DNA from: Rhynchospora pubera
Taxonomy: Eukaryota; Streptophyta; Magnoliopsida; Poales; Cyperaceae
Direction of reading: 5' to 3'
Assembly: GCA_028095005.1 (NCBI GenBank)
Contig: CM051463.1
Coordinates: forward strand, 82,131,002 to 82,195,001
Length of the DNA: 64,000 nucleotides
Positions 24,581 to 35,355 of this stretch are shown one piece after another. The notes beneath the pieces are model-generated. The model searched no databases. It was not told the origin of the DNA and saw only the letters and a list, made by a program, of their open reading frames with translations. Numbering within the stretch: position 1 is the first letter of the stretch; each line of letters begins with the position of its first letter. The position numbers were made by a program, and so were the translations under genes.

Positions 24581-24910
24581 TGTTGGAAATATAAACTCAA
24601 TTATAGTTGCATGGTCAAATGTTTATGGTTTCTAGGATAATAATTATGTTTAGGAAGTTGTGTGTTTTTATTGTCTAGAAGACTATGCAATTTAATTAGG
24701 TAGTTGAGTATTTAATTATGAAGACTAGTTTGGCTATATAAACAATGTAAGAGTAAGAAAAAATTCAGAACTTAGAGAACTTAGAATTTAGAGAGAAATC
24801 TAATTGTAAGAGTGTTTTATCAATATATGAATGAGAATTTTCAGTTACTAAGTTTCTCTTTATCTCCACTAATATACACATAGCCTCATATTAAGAAGAC
24901 GATCCTATCA
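24581..24910 (+). repeat. 3' LTR of the copia element
   Basis: The same 330 bp as the 5' LTR. It follows the purine tract at 24572-24580 and is followed by the second GTACT target copy. Confidence 0.95.
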
Positions 24911-25231
24911 GTACTGAGCATAGACCGACACAAATTCCCCGATGGCCATGCTACATGCGCCAGCTATTAGACCAGCCAGGCCGGAGACCAACATGGCCTT
25001 CATAGTCGAGCTGGCTGCACCAACACCGATCATCAGTGATGCTACTGACACAAGCCCATCGTTGGCCCCGAGGACAGAGGCACGGAGCCACTGGGCCCGT
25101 TGCATGTAATCGATTGTGTCATCGGGTTTGCCGAGCTCAAGGTCTTTGTTCTGGTCAGGATTTGTCGGATTTGCAGTATTTTCCGCTAAAGTAGTTACAA
25201 CATGCACTACAGAATTCATACGAAACGACAT
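24911..25231 (-). pseudogene. Vacuolar iron transporter-like (VTL) gene, 5' half with start codon
   Basis: This starts at ATG 25231 and encodes 107 residues, ending SVYAQY at the insertion point. It has the family signature WLRASVLGANDGLVSVASLM and GLIAGACSMAIGEFVS, covering the first two membrane segments with their conserved acidic and Gly/Met residues. From here a transcript would run into the 3' LTR in antisense and meet a stop within a few codons. Nothing else is damaged, so the insertion is the only visible cause of loss. The promoter at 25364-25372 is intact, so a truncated or chimeric transcript is possible. The frame joins perfectly to 19850-20212. Confidence 0.9.
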
Positions 25232-25363
25232 GTTTGTTGTGTCTAATTAATTTTGTTTTATGGAAAATTTTGAGATCAAAGTGGAGGCGAGAAGAGAGAT
25301 AAACGAACAGAATAGGAATTAAGGGGGTTTGAGAGTGTGGAGGGCACACTTACAATGGTGCTG

Positions 25364-25372
25364 TATTTATAG
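25364..25372 (-). promoter_or_regulatory. TATA box of the VTL gene
   Basis: CTATAAATA on the minus strand, about 135 bp upstream of the ATG at 25231. The same promoter segment recurs in decayed form near 31070, which supports its being functional sequence. Confidence 0.6.
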
Positions 25373-25838
25373 AGTAATAAAATTTGATAGGAGATGAAAA
25401 ACGACAAGGAAGTCGCCTTCAAAGTTCAAACTGGGAATGCAGTTAGTGCATGGGGCAGGGTGTATTCTTTCAATTATTATTAACATTATTAATATTTTTG
25501 TTATAATCGTGCATTATTCAATTGATTGTTGCAGTGGAGTCCAGAGTCATGTAGTTCTCAAATTATTTTATTGATTTTTAATTTATGTCGTGTGTGGGAA
25601 AGGGCTGGAAGGGTATAAGCTCTAGTTCGATTCTCTGTCCTGCTTTTTTTTTCCCCCTTCTTTATTTATTTTTCTTTTTCCCTTTGTGCTTTGATTCCAA
25701 TTTTTTTTTAAAACAATAATTAGTAATTACTATCGTTATCAAGATCTATACACAGGAATCAGCAATTTCTTCCATATGTTTTCACCAACACCCCCCCCAA
25801 CCCCCCTCAGCATTTTTTTTTATTTGCAACTAATTATA
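25373..25838 (-). promoter_or_regulatory. Upstream region of the VTL gene
   Basis: Distal VTL promoter. Blocks such as AGGAAGTCGCCTTCAAAG (25408) and GGGAAAGGGCTGGAAGG (about 25598) recur near 31251-31445. Long T, C and A runs occur near 25640-25810. No gene is seen. Confidence 0.45.
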
Positions 25839-25853
25839 ATCTACTTAACTCTT

Positions 25854-26072
25854 TTTTTTTTTTTTTTTTGAAACAAGTAGGTCCAAGACCTACCACTTTC
25901 ATTTACCGAAAGCAAATTTGAATACAACCTTACTAACTATTTCTAACGGCACTAGTACCAGTTAAGCCGGTACCAGTGCTCCCTTATTATTGCAACCAAC
26001 AAGGACCCAAAACAACAAACAACACCCAATATTCAAACCAACAAAACAAAATATACAAATCCACAATCCAAT
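25854..26072 (-). mobile_element. Non-LTR retrotransposon 3' fragment (LINE or SINE), poly(A) tail, 15-bp target duplication
   Basis: A T run at the left end is a poly(A) tail on the minus strand. The duplication ATCTACTTAACTCTT flanks it at 25839-25853 and 26073-26087. The body is about 200 bp and non-coding, as expected for a 5'-truncated LINE or a SINE. The family is not identified. Confidence 0.75.
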
Positions 26073-26087
26073 ATCTACTTAACTCTT

Positions 26088-26793
26088 CCTATATTGATCT
26101 ATGTAAAAGTTAAAATCATCTATTGAAATAGCGGAAATTTAAGTTTAACAAAAAACAGCCCCAAAATATTTAAAAAAATTCAAATGTTGATCATATCACA
26201 TTGTTTAAATAGTTGTAATTTTGTTTATCAGCTATAGGTTTATAAGTCGTCGATGTGGTTCATCAATATTTTTTTTAACTCGGTGGTAAGGTAAAACTCC
26301 TTCATTTCTTCAACATCTTTTAACTTATAAATTTAGAGCCACATAATATGGTGGGAGCCCAGCTAGACAAGTTAGTCCCATATTGTACTTATAAGTAGAT
26401 AGGTAAATCACAATATCCATCTAACAAATTCAAATGAATTGCTTTCCCTTTTTTTCAGAATAGAAAATTTTTAAATATATGTAAGGTCAAGGAATAGCTT
26501 AAACGAAAAGATTTTGTTTGGCGGCAACATCTATAAAACTATATTATTTATTAATTACCATTGAAAGAAATATGAATATATACATATCTGGGTTTTATAT
26601 ATTTATTGAAAGTAGTAGCTTTTCCTTCTTTTTTATTATTCCTTTCTTCTGGCAGGTGGTATATATAATATAATATATTGTAGGAGAGGCATGGTGTACA
26701 CAAAGAAGGAAAGCGTTGTTCCTCTAAGTTCTTTTTCTTCTTTTTTTTCCTATCTTTTTTGAAATTGTAAAGCCGATAGTTGTTTTGCTTCTC
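26088..26793. other. Intergenic, no feature seen
   Basis: AT-rich DNA with an (AT)-like patch near 26656-26680. I see no gene or bounded repeat. Confidence 0.4.
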
Positions 26794-26796
26794 TAA

Positions 26797-26944
26797 GCCT
26801 CCGTGTTTGGATGCGTTGAGAAAAGTAGAAAGAAAGAAGAAGGGGAAAAAATTATAAACTATCCAAATTTTTCAAAAAATTATACACTTCTCAATACTTC
26901 TTTTCACTTCTTCCGTTTTTCCCACACCTTATCCAAACGGAGCC
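26797..26944. mobile_element. MITE with GGCTCCGTTTGGAT-type ends, TAA target duplication
   Basis: 148 bp. The left end GCCTCCGTGTTTGGAT and right end ATCCAAACGGAGCC are inverted, each bordered by TAA (26794-26796, 26945-26947). A 3-bp TWA duplication fits PIF/Harbinger (Tourist-like) MITEs. Related copies are at 29417-29903. Confidence 0.65.
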
Positions 26945-27262
26945 TAAAGTTGGGGAAGATTCCGGGCTTGAAAGTGCTCTCTTTGACAAGTAATAAGTCT
27001 ACGCCGTTGGATTCGCACAATTATCCTCACATGAGAGTTAATCCTACGATTTGGATCAATTAACCTCTCTCCAGAAAAGCAGAAAGATTCCTGTAATAAA
27101 TTTGTGTAGTGTAGACGTGTAGTGAGTCATTCGCGGGAGTTTGGCTCAGAGCATTATGTCGGTCTGTGTGTGTGAAAGCACTAAAGTCAAAACATCTCCA
27201 CATATTATGAAGTGGGGTCCACATTCCACACACAAATACACGATGACACAAAGATGCTGGGT

Positions 27263-27286
27263 GTTTTTTTTTTTTTTTTGAAACGC
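27263..27286 (-). mobile_element. 24-bp retrotransposition stub between an 11-bp duplication
   Basis: AGATGCTGGGT occurs at 27252-27262 and 27287-27297. Between them is a T run plus GAAACGC, which looks like a poly(A) tail with almost no body. This fits an extremely 5'-truncated non-LTR insertion. Confidence 0.5.
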
Positions 27287-27337
27287 AGATGCTGGGTATT
27301 GAGTATGGACCGAGTTAGTATCGTACGCTTATATAAT

Positions 27338-27611
27338 TAGGGCTGTCAATATACCGCCGTTTCGAACGTTTTCGTTTCGTTCCGTCTGAAATGGAACAGA
27401 AGTGGAAGGAAAAGTAGTTTCATTTTCAGAAACGGAATGGAAATGGAACGTTGAAATGAGAAATTTCAATGTAAAATGAATATGGAAGTGAAATTTCCGT
27501 TTCGTTTAACGAAATGGAACGGAAATGGAATGGTTTTCTGTTTCGTATTTTGAAATGGAATGGAAACGGAATGATGGATTTCCGTTCCATCTCACACGTT
27601 TGACAGCCCTG
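27338..27611. mobile_element. hAT-type MITE, 8-bp target duplication
   Basis: 274 bp. The ends are TAGGGCTGTCAA and TTGACAGCCCTG, flanked by TATATAAT at 27330-27337 and 27612-27619. The interior is made of repeated variants of GGAACGGAAATGGAA in both orientations, so it can fold on itself in many ways. There is no coding capacity. Confidence 0.8.
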
Positions 27612-27812
27612 TATATAATTTTATATATTTGACTGTGCAGTGTGCACCAGCACCACGCGTATGTTACAAGTTTACAACTGAATTGGGTCCAAGTAAAGAG
27701 AATTGGTTAAAATCAATTTCCACGACAAATTGCTCAAAAATTGGACGCGTAGATCTTGGAACAATCCAGGCATATTTTGTGTAACTTTAATGTTTTCTAA
27801 TGATAAAATTTA

Positions 27813-29250
27813 GGGAAAATTTTTTCTGTACCCCTCAGAATCGAGGAAATAGAGGATTTACCCCTCAAAAGTAAAATCTTCTGATTTTATCCCCCTAAAA
27901 CAGCGGCTTCTTTCGTTATTGCCATTCTCTCTTTTTAAACAACATTTTTAACAGAAAAAAATACGAAACTAAAATTTGTGACGATTTTACCCTCGCTAAA
28001 CCCAGTCGATCTCCTCTTCCTTTTCCCATCGACGGAACTGTAATTTCGATCTCACCATCTCTTTCTCCCCTCATTCACTCGAGCACCATCTCGAGCCCCA
28101 CAAAACCACTCCATCACCCCCTTCTTCCTTTCCCGCTCGACACATAGAAACCCTCTCCTCGGAAGTACCTGAAGCCACCCTCCAATGGCCATGTTCAAGG
28201 CCAAGGCCTAGAACGAGATGCACCAACTACATCTCTCTATTCCTTCTCTAGTCCAAGCAAACGATCCGCCACTGGAAGCCCCCACCTTGGTCCTCTCACT
28301 TCTCAGCGGAATTTTGTGGCTTTCATGGCTTAATTAGTTGATAGTTTTAGTTGTTGTGTTCTCTTAAAAGATCTCAATTGAAAAGCTTCTATTAGAAGAT
28401 AAGGACCAGATCTCAATTGAAATGGCTTAATTAGATGATCAAGCTTTGATTGTGAAAATCACCCGTTGAAATTCAATATAAAGAACCACATTTTATAACT
28501 ATGGCTAGCACATGTTGTATATGAAAATCACCCGTTCAATTTCAATGCCATATTTGATTTTGTGAGTTGTTCACTGCTTGTCTCAATTTCATGCATCGAA
28601 CTATATAGAACCAAAAGAATCATTACACAAGTTGACTCAAATATAAGAGTAATAGTCAGCACTCGATTTACCAGTTTACCAGCACTGGTAAACCTGGTCC
28701 ATCTAGTTAATCATGGATTAGTTGTTTGTAATTAGGGAATTATGCTTTGCTGTGCTGTGATTGACTCAATCAGTTGAGGTTACAGGATATATATAGACTA
28801 AGCTATACAGGTCATTGAAAGTAAAATTGCGCTCCTCAACTTTACTGTCTTTGCATGAGCGAGAGGCAGTGAGAGAGTAGGGAGAGAGAAGAGGCGGCAA
28901 AGAGAGGAGAGGGGGTTTCTCTGTGTCGAGCGGAAAAGGAAGAAGGGGGCGACGGAGGGGTTTTGTGGGGGTCGAGACGGTGCTCGAGTGAAGGAGGGGA
29001 AAGAGATGGTGAGGTCGAGATTGTAGTTCTGTCGATGGAAAAAGGAAGAGGAGATCGAGTAGGTTTAACGAGGGTAAAATCGTCACAAATTTTAGTTTCG
29101 TATTTTTTCTGTTAAAAATGCTGTTTAAAGGGAGAAAATGGCAATAACAGAAGGAGCTGCTGTTTTAGAGGGGCAAAATCAGAAGATTTTATTTTTGAGG
29201 GGCAAATCCTCTATTTCCTCGATTCTGAGGGGTATAGAAAAAATTTTCCC
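27813..29250. mobile_element. 1.44-kb element with about 350-bp terminal inverted repeats, 9-bp target duplication
   Basis: The ends begin GGGAAAATTTTTTCTGTACC and end with the complement. TAAAATTTA flanks it at 27804-27812 and 29251-29259. The inverted arms run about 27813-28165 and 28895-29250, including matching GTCGATCTCCTCTTCC-like and GGTTTTGTGGGG-like blocks. The long arms and 9-bp duplication fit a Mutator-like element. The 730-bp interior has no transposase frame. It could be captured host sequence, but I recognise none. Confidence 0.8.
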
Positions 29251-29416
29251 TAAAATTTAAATTCCTAGGTTGTACTCGCTATTCTCTTTATGGCAGGTAC
29301 AAAAATATATATATGTGATATAAATTATATATTTTGCATCTTCTTCTGCCAGTAAGGAGTAATATAATATTGACTACAGTATTTGTCTATCTTACTGTAG
29401 TCTATCTGCTCTCATA

Positions 29417-29568
29417 GGATGTGTTTGGATCGTTGGAAGAAAGAAGAAGAAGAAAAAGAAGGAAGAAGAAAAAAAAAATCATAAACAATTCAAACTCTTC
29501 ACAAAATTACACACTTCCCAATACTTCTTCCCTTCTTCCCTTCTTCCCACACCTATCCAAACGCACCC
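29417..29568. mobile_element. MITE, copy 1 of a three-element row
   Basis: The ends are GGATGTGTTTGGATC and CTATCCAAACGCACCC. The interior (AAGAAGAAG-rich, then CAAACTCTTCACAAAATTAC) is shared with the copies at 26797 and 29573. Confidence 0.6.
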
Positions 29569-29572
29569 ATAT

Positions 29573-29716
29573 GACTCCGTTTGGATGCAAGAAGAAGGAG
29601 AAAGAAGGAAGAAGGGAAGAAAAAAAATTATAAATCCAAACTCTTCACAAAGTTACACACTTCCTAATACTTCTTCTCGCTTCTTCCCTTCTTCCCACAC
29701 CTATCCAAACGGAGCC
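29573..29716. mobile_element. MITE, copy 2 of the row
   Basis: The ends are GACTCCGTTTGGATGC and CTATCCAAACGGAGCC. It starts only a few bases after the preceding copy and shares its purine-rich and pyrimidine-rich arms. Confidence 0.65.
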
Positions 29717-29736
29717 TATAGTATGGCATCCTTAAA

Positions 29737-29903
29737 GGGCCGTTTGGATCGCTTAGGAATTTGGAGAATTTGGGAAAGTTGCAATTTCTATGAATAAATT
29801 TATTAGGAAGTGTGTAATTTTGTAAAAAGTTTGGATTGTTTATAATAAATTTAATGGTAGAAAGATGAAATTCCCCAAATTTCTTGAGGAATCCAAACAG
29901 CCC
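29737..29903. mobile_element. Related MITE, copy 3 of the row
   Basis: The ends are GGGCCGTTTGGATCGC and GAATCCAAACAGCCCC. The internal arms (AATTTGGAGAATTTGGG and CCCCAAATTTCTTG) form an inverted pair. It is a more distant relative of the two copies before it. Confidence 0.6.
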
Positions 29904-30540
29904 CAGAATAGAGATCACAAGCTAGGAGAGTCCACAAAATTGCATGGTAAATGGTAATAGCCTAAAATTCAATGATACACGTGGTATCGAAGCATGATTC
30001 ATTGGTTCACAAACTTCACGTGGGTACGCGAAATATATATGGATCGTCGTGTGTGTCTCTTTAATCTTACGGTCGTTAAGTACCATCGAAGACAGTTGCC
30101 TAATATATCTAGCCAGTACACTAGTAATGAAATATTAACCAAGTCTCAAATTAGTCTTGATGGCGTATATATATTAAACTTCCCAACTGATCCTTCTCAA
30201 TTTGAAGCTGACAGTTCGAAGATTTGAAATAAATTCTAGACACCAATGAATTGGGTTAGATTAACTCAAAATCTCTCAGGCAGGTTAAATGGTTAATTGA
30301 TGATCCGTCATGTTGTGTCAGATTAATTAAAAAATTCAACTCACGGAGAAATTAAATGAGGTCAGCCTTGCCAGCGTTCGATCAAAATCAGTTGCATGTG
30401 GCGCGCAAATAGGGCTTAATTAATTAATTGATTCATATCACATGTATTTCGAATCAAACATTATGACCGATGACAATTTATATATACGCAAGACATGTTG
30501 TATTATTTATAGGTACTTTTTTTTTATCTCGAAGTATATA
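29904..30540. other. Intergenic, no gene seen
   Basis: AT-rich DNA. If the segment at 31015-31460 is a lost VTL promoter, the coding part would have lain here or under the MITE at 30551, but I see no VTL-like codons. Confidence 0.4.
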
Positions 30541-30550
30541 TATGAAATAT

Positions 30551-30953
30551 GAGAAATGCTACCGTCCAATATATAGGACGGATGGGTCCGTCCAATATTA
30601 TCGTTTTTACGTTTTTAAATTTCAAATGACCGATCCGAACCGTTCAATATGTTCTCCATATTGAAAAATTACAAGAAACCAATTTTTCTATTTTTTCTAA
30701 ATTTTTTACTATTTTTTTGGTATTTTTGAAAATTCATGATATAAACATTATGGATCGTCCAATAACAACGATTTTCTAAAATACCAAAAAAATAATAAAA
30801 AATGTGAAAAAATGTAAAAATTTGTTTCTTATAAGTTTTCAATATGGAAAACATATTGAACAGTTCGTATTGGTCATTTGAAATTTAAAAACGTGAAATC
30901 GGTCGTACTGGATAGAGCCTATTGGTACAATATATTGGACTCTAGCATTTCTC
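30551..30953. mobile_element. Foldback MITE, about 403 bp, imperfect 9-bp duplication
   Basis: The ends are GAGAAATGCTACCGTCCAAT and a matching inverted end finishing TAGCATTTCTC. The arms pair along most of the length (CATTTGAAATTTAAAAACG against its complement). ATGAAATAT precedes and ATGATATAT follows, an 8 of 9 match. This is Mutator-type by size and structure, but a different family from 6087. Confidence 0.7.
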
Positions 30954-31014
30954 ATGATATATATATATATATGAAATATCAATTTTCTATTGCTGAACAG
31001 AAGACGTTGAAAAA

Positions 31015-31460
31015 AATAAATAAATAAATAAAGGGTTTGAGACTTGAGAGTATGGAGGACCCGCTTAATCGTCCTGTATTTATATATGGACTTATAAAAT
31101 GTGATATGAGAAAAGAAACCAATAACTCTATAGTACGTTTAAAAAAAAATGCAACAGAAAATATATAACATATATGAGGAAGCTATTATTTTTTTATTCT
31201 TTGAAAAAAATAACCTTTGGTTACCGTTGCATTATATGAAATATATATGAGGAAGTTGACTTCGAGCTTGGGAGGCAGTTAATTATTAGCATAGGATATT
31301 TACGTGCATTGTACTTTATTATTATTATAAATTTTCCTTATTAAGATGATGCATTATTTAGTTTAATGGTGGACGTACTTAAGAGATAGTTACATGATTC
31401 TTTAATTGATTTTTATATACGTCGTGTGGAAAGGGCTGGAAGGCTATATAAAATTTATAG
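31015..31460 (-). pseudogene. Decayed second copy of the VTL promoter and leader
   Basis: Blocks from the VTL upstream region appear in the same order and spacing as at 25310-25620: GGGTTTGAGA, CTGTATTTATA, AGGAAGTTGACTTCGAGC, a GTGCATT and TTATTATTA region, then GTCGTGTGGAAAGGGCTGG. Small insertions separate the blocks. No VTL coding sequence follows on the left side. This looks like the remains of a tandem VTL paralogue. It is inference from partial similarity. Confidence 0.5.
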
Positions 31461-32635
31461 TTGGAATATATGTACAAGTTAAAAATGATTTGCTGAAATT
31501 AATTTTGATTTGTTGTGACTCATTTTGACCAAATTACGTTGTTTAGGAGAAGCATTTTAAAGTGAAGAATGCAGATCATATTAAAAAAAATGGTATATAT
31601 ATATATTGCAATTATCTATTATGTTTAACTCGCATTTTTTTAGCTAACTCCATCAGGGTTGGCAAGAAATATATATTAGTTATAAACCAAATTCTTGACC
31701 TTAATAATACAGAAAAAGGGCCAACATAAATCCGGTGCCCATCTGATAATACTTGAGTCTACTTTGTTTTTCTTTGTCAAAGAATACTAGCATTTAAAGT
31801 TCAAAGGAAATTGCTGAATAACATATTACTAGAAAAAGTTTATAAAACAATTATCTAATTATTATTGAAAGAATTGAATAGACATACTTATGATGAATAT
31901 TATCGATTAAGTCATCTATGTAGTCGGAATTGATTATTATATATATCATGCATAAAGTTCGACGTCTCACATCTGTAGTTGCAAATCTTTCGTTGATTTA
32001 CTTTCGGCAACCTTATTCCTTCATAAGTATAATATTTGATAAAAGTAAACTTGGAAAGTTCTATTTGAATAACTAAAGAAATGATGCATGGAAAACTGAA
32101 ACTATAAAAATAAAACAGAGAAAGGTTGAGCGCGTGCCAACCACTCGAAGCATCCGCACTCCAGGAACGATTATCAAAAGATTTTCGGTTAGTAAATAAA
32201 TCCTTTGATTAGTGATTTAAGAAGACTGACGTGGCGATGAATATGGCCAATATGAAAATTTTAAAATAGCTGTCGTGCGAAACAATCAGCATCTTTTGAC
32301 TTTTTGGTTTGTGTGCATGGCAGTAATAACTTGTCCTGATTAAGACTTCTCCGAGTAAAAATTTACTTTATTATTCAAAATTAACAACGAGACACGAATG
32401 AGGTGTCAAGTGTCAACGGGTAATGCACCGTTCGGCAGATATATGTTTCGTTTATCCGAGGCCACATCTAATATAAATTATTTTTATTCCTCTTTCACTT
32501 TTATCCTTTATCATTTTTTGTTCACACTATGTTATTTTTATCGTTTTTTAACTTGTTATAAGTAAATGGATAAAAACGTATGACGATAACTATAGCATGA
32601 AAGTGATACTTCAGATATATTACATATACAAGTTA

Positions 32636-32786
32636 GGGTAATTCTGCCACGGATACTTTTATTTAAATGGACCTAAATCTAAATTCAGAATGATGAATGG
32701 TTGTGATTTAATTATGAGTTTGAACGAATAGTATAAATTTGGGTCCATGTCCGTAAAAAGGAAAATTCCATGGCAGAATTACCTAT
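32636..32786. mobile_element. Small TIR element (MITE)
   Basis: About 150 bp. The ends GGGTAATTCTGCCACGGA and TCCATGGCAGAATTACC are inverted copies. The target duplication is unclear. Confidence 0.5.
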
Positions 32787-33970
32787 AAGTTAATATGCTT
32801 ATATTCAAAATATATTAAAAGTTGTTCCCTTCTTAATTTGTGTCTGATTTAAAGAAAAAAACTATTCGTAATAAACATATAGAATAATAATGTAGAAGCA
32901 TAAGTTATAACACAGTACATAAATAATCTTGCCTATAAATATTTGGTGACTAAGGGTAGGAAGTCAGTTACAGTTATGACACTGCTGTGTTAAATTAAGT
33001 AAAAGGATTATTACGTTTTTAATTTAGAAAAAGAAACTTGAATACATATTGTTGTGTTGAGTTTCTTAGAATTTAAATTTTATTGGGAATTCTACTAGAG
33101 ATCATTAAATCAATATCTTTGTCAAATTCAAGTCCGTTGATAAATAATAAGATTTGCATCAAATTTCATTATATTTTTATGCATGATATATATAGAGATT
33201 AGATCATATCTAAACGTCAAATTCAAATTTAATTTTTTTATAATATAAAATTATCATATCAATTCTGTTTGTCAAAGGATTCCATCGTAATTAAATTAAG
33301 AAATTAAAAAAATATTTTACGCAAAGTTTGTATATAGTAAAAATAAAATGGCCCTTATCCATATTTTACCTAACAAACTAGTGAAAACAATTTTCGAGCC
33401 ATAACCTAACAAGAATTATGAGTGTCAAAGCCGCTTGGTAAACAAGGGAGGAAATCATCTCATTCACTTTGACAAATTAACCTTACAGATATGTTGGTTG
33501 ATGACAGACATTAATTTTAGCGCATGGGAACTTCAAAATCACGGAAAAAGCACGGGCAACACGCTTGGGAACTTGGTGAGTTTAATCGAAGTAAAATTTT
33601 TGCATCAAAGTAAAAGAGTTTACCTTAAGCATGGTCTCTTGGGCCCTTAGGAAGTAATATAGGCCTTGTATTAAGGGGGAAGTGGAGTTCGGCTTGGGAC
33701 TTTCGGCGTGTCTAGGGGTTGGAGTTGGAAGATTTTGGTCTAAATTGTAATTATTGAATTTAAAAATTTTCTTTAGAAGCTAGTGTCAAAAAAAAAAAAA
33801 AATCTTTAGAAGCAATGAACTTTGCGTATGAATGATTTTTTAGCACAAAAACTGGAGAACTTTAGCATACATCATGTTACATGAATTCACTTTAAGAAAC
33901 ATTAATAAAATTCTTTCGCCCTATTATCTTTGACTATCTGAAAATAACTTGTGGATCAACATGCCTTTTT

Positions 33971-34126
33971 AGGCTTATTAAAGCTCAATGATGAAATTAA
34001 GCTTATATTACTCCAGTTTACTCTGTCAATATTACCGTTATTCTATTCTGTCAATATTAGGCTTATTAAAGCTCAATGATGAAGTTAAGCTTATATTACT
34101 CCAGTTTACTCTGTCAATATTACCGT
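33971..34126 (+). repeat. Direct duplication of about 69 bp, period 88
   Basis: AGGCTTATTAAAGCTCAATG and the bases after it, through CTGTCAATATTACCGTT, occur at 33971-34039 and again at 34059-34126. I see one substitution. It is a recent local duplication. Confidence 0.8.
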
Positions 34127-35355
34127 TTTAGATTTAGTTTTAATTTTATGCAATTAAAGTCAACTTCAATCATTCTAATGTAAATATAACACATTTTGCA
34201 CCAAAGATCATATAAGAAAACAGGATCATTAAGTTTTTTCGGTGCAACTTGGTCTTCTTTAGCTTATTTTGTAAGTTAGAAGACCTGATTTCACCTACTT
34301 TATTTTTCATAAGCATAAAAATAAAGCAAAGAAAAATTATGACATGCCAATAACTAAGAAAACAAAAGAGAGAATCCCTGAATCTGTAATCTCTCACAAA
34401 AATCCAAGATAGAATCATAACAGTAGCAAACCTCTCAGAATACGCCAAAGAAGACTTGATTTTTGAAACATGCAACTGCTCTTTCTACTTCAGATGGAAA
34501 CTATAACAAAATCATATTTTTCCCTGGAAAATCTTGATATTCTTAACCATTAACAACTCTACAATTAGCACCAATAATTTTCTCATTTTCTGCATGAAAG
34601 AGAGATGAGAAAGGAATTCACGCAGCTACTTCTGATGTGTTGGAGAGGAAACGAATGTAAAATGAATTCGAATTTGAAGCATGTTATTTTTTAATTAGCC
34701 CACTGCCTGAAAAACCGGTTGATTTACATTGCTTGACTAAGCTCAGTAAGACTAAACCTAAACCAGTTGATACCTAACAAGGAATAATACTTCATCCATT
34801 GTTACATATTGTAGACTTGTAGTTAGAAATGGCTGGATGATAAATACTATACAAGTGTTGTCATCACGTAATGTTTTGTTTTATCTTTTTACATCACATC
34901 TTTCTCCCTTATATGACCTATCATCACAATGATTTACAATAATATAAGAAACAGAACAGTATATAAATCATGTTTAAGACAATAGTACACCAAGTAACAC
35001 ACTAAATACAAGATCAGAAGTTCATAATCCTAATTGAGCAAAATTCCATTTTCTTTTTTTTTTTTGACATGCTTGACAGTGGCTCAGGATAAGAATTGAG
35101 CAAAGTTGAAGAGCATAATCTTAGAAGAGATAAGTTACAACATAACAACTTTATATCAATTCGAGATAACATCTAAAATAGTCGAGATTTAATGCCATGA
35201 GCCTCTGTACAACATATTTTAACAGAATTTCAATTTCTTGTGTAGTTACTATTCAGCTTTCCAATCACCACTGAAGTTTCCATGGCCACAACAATATAAC
35301 TTAGTCGAGCAATCTAAGGTGTCAAAATCCTTACAACGAGTAGCTCTTCCAAGCT

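Larger units (their letters stand above)
20218..24910 (+). mobile_element. Ty1/copia LTR retrotransposon, 4693 bp, inserted in the VTL gene
   Basis: The element has two 330-bp LTRs (20218-20547 and 24581-24910) starting TG and ending CA. They look identical when compared by eye. The 5-bp target duplication GTACT is at 20213-20217 and 24911-24915. A primer-binding site complementary to initiator Met-tRNA (TGGTATCAGAGC, 20551-20562) follows the 5' LTR, and a purine tract (AAGGAAGGA, 24572-24580) precedes the 3' LTR. The order protease, integrase, RT, RNase H is the copia order. Identical LTRs mean a recent insertion, because the two LTRs are copied from one template at integration. Confidence 0.97.
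31461..35355. other. Intergenic, 3.9 kb, no gene seen
   Basis: AT-rich DNA between the VTL region and RBM42. It contains a TIR element near 32636-32786, an imperfect direct duplication at 33971-34126 and a T run near 35050-35065. The right end is probably RBM42 3' UTR and downstream DNA. No credible open frame is present. Confidence 0.5.
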
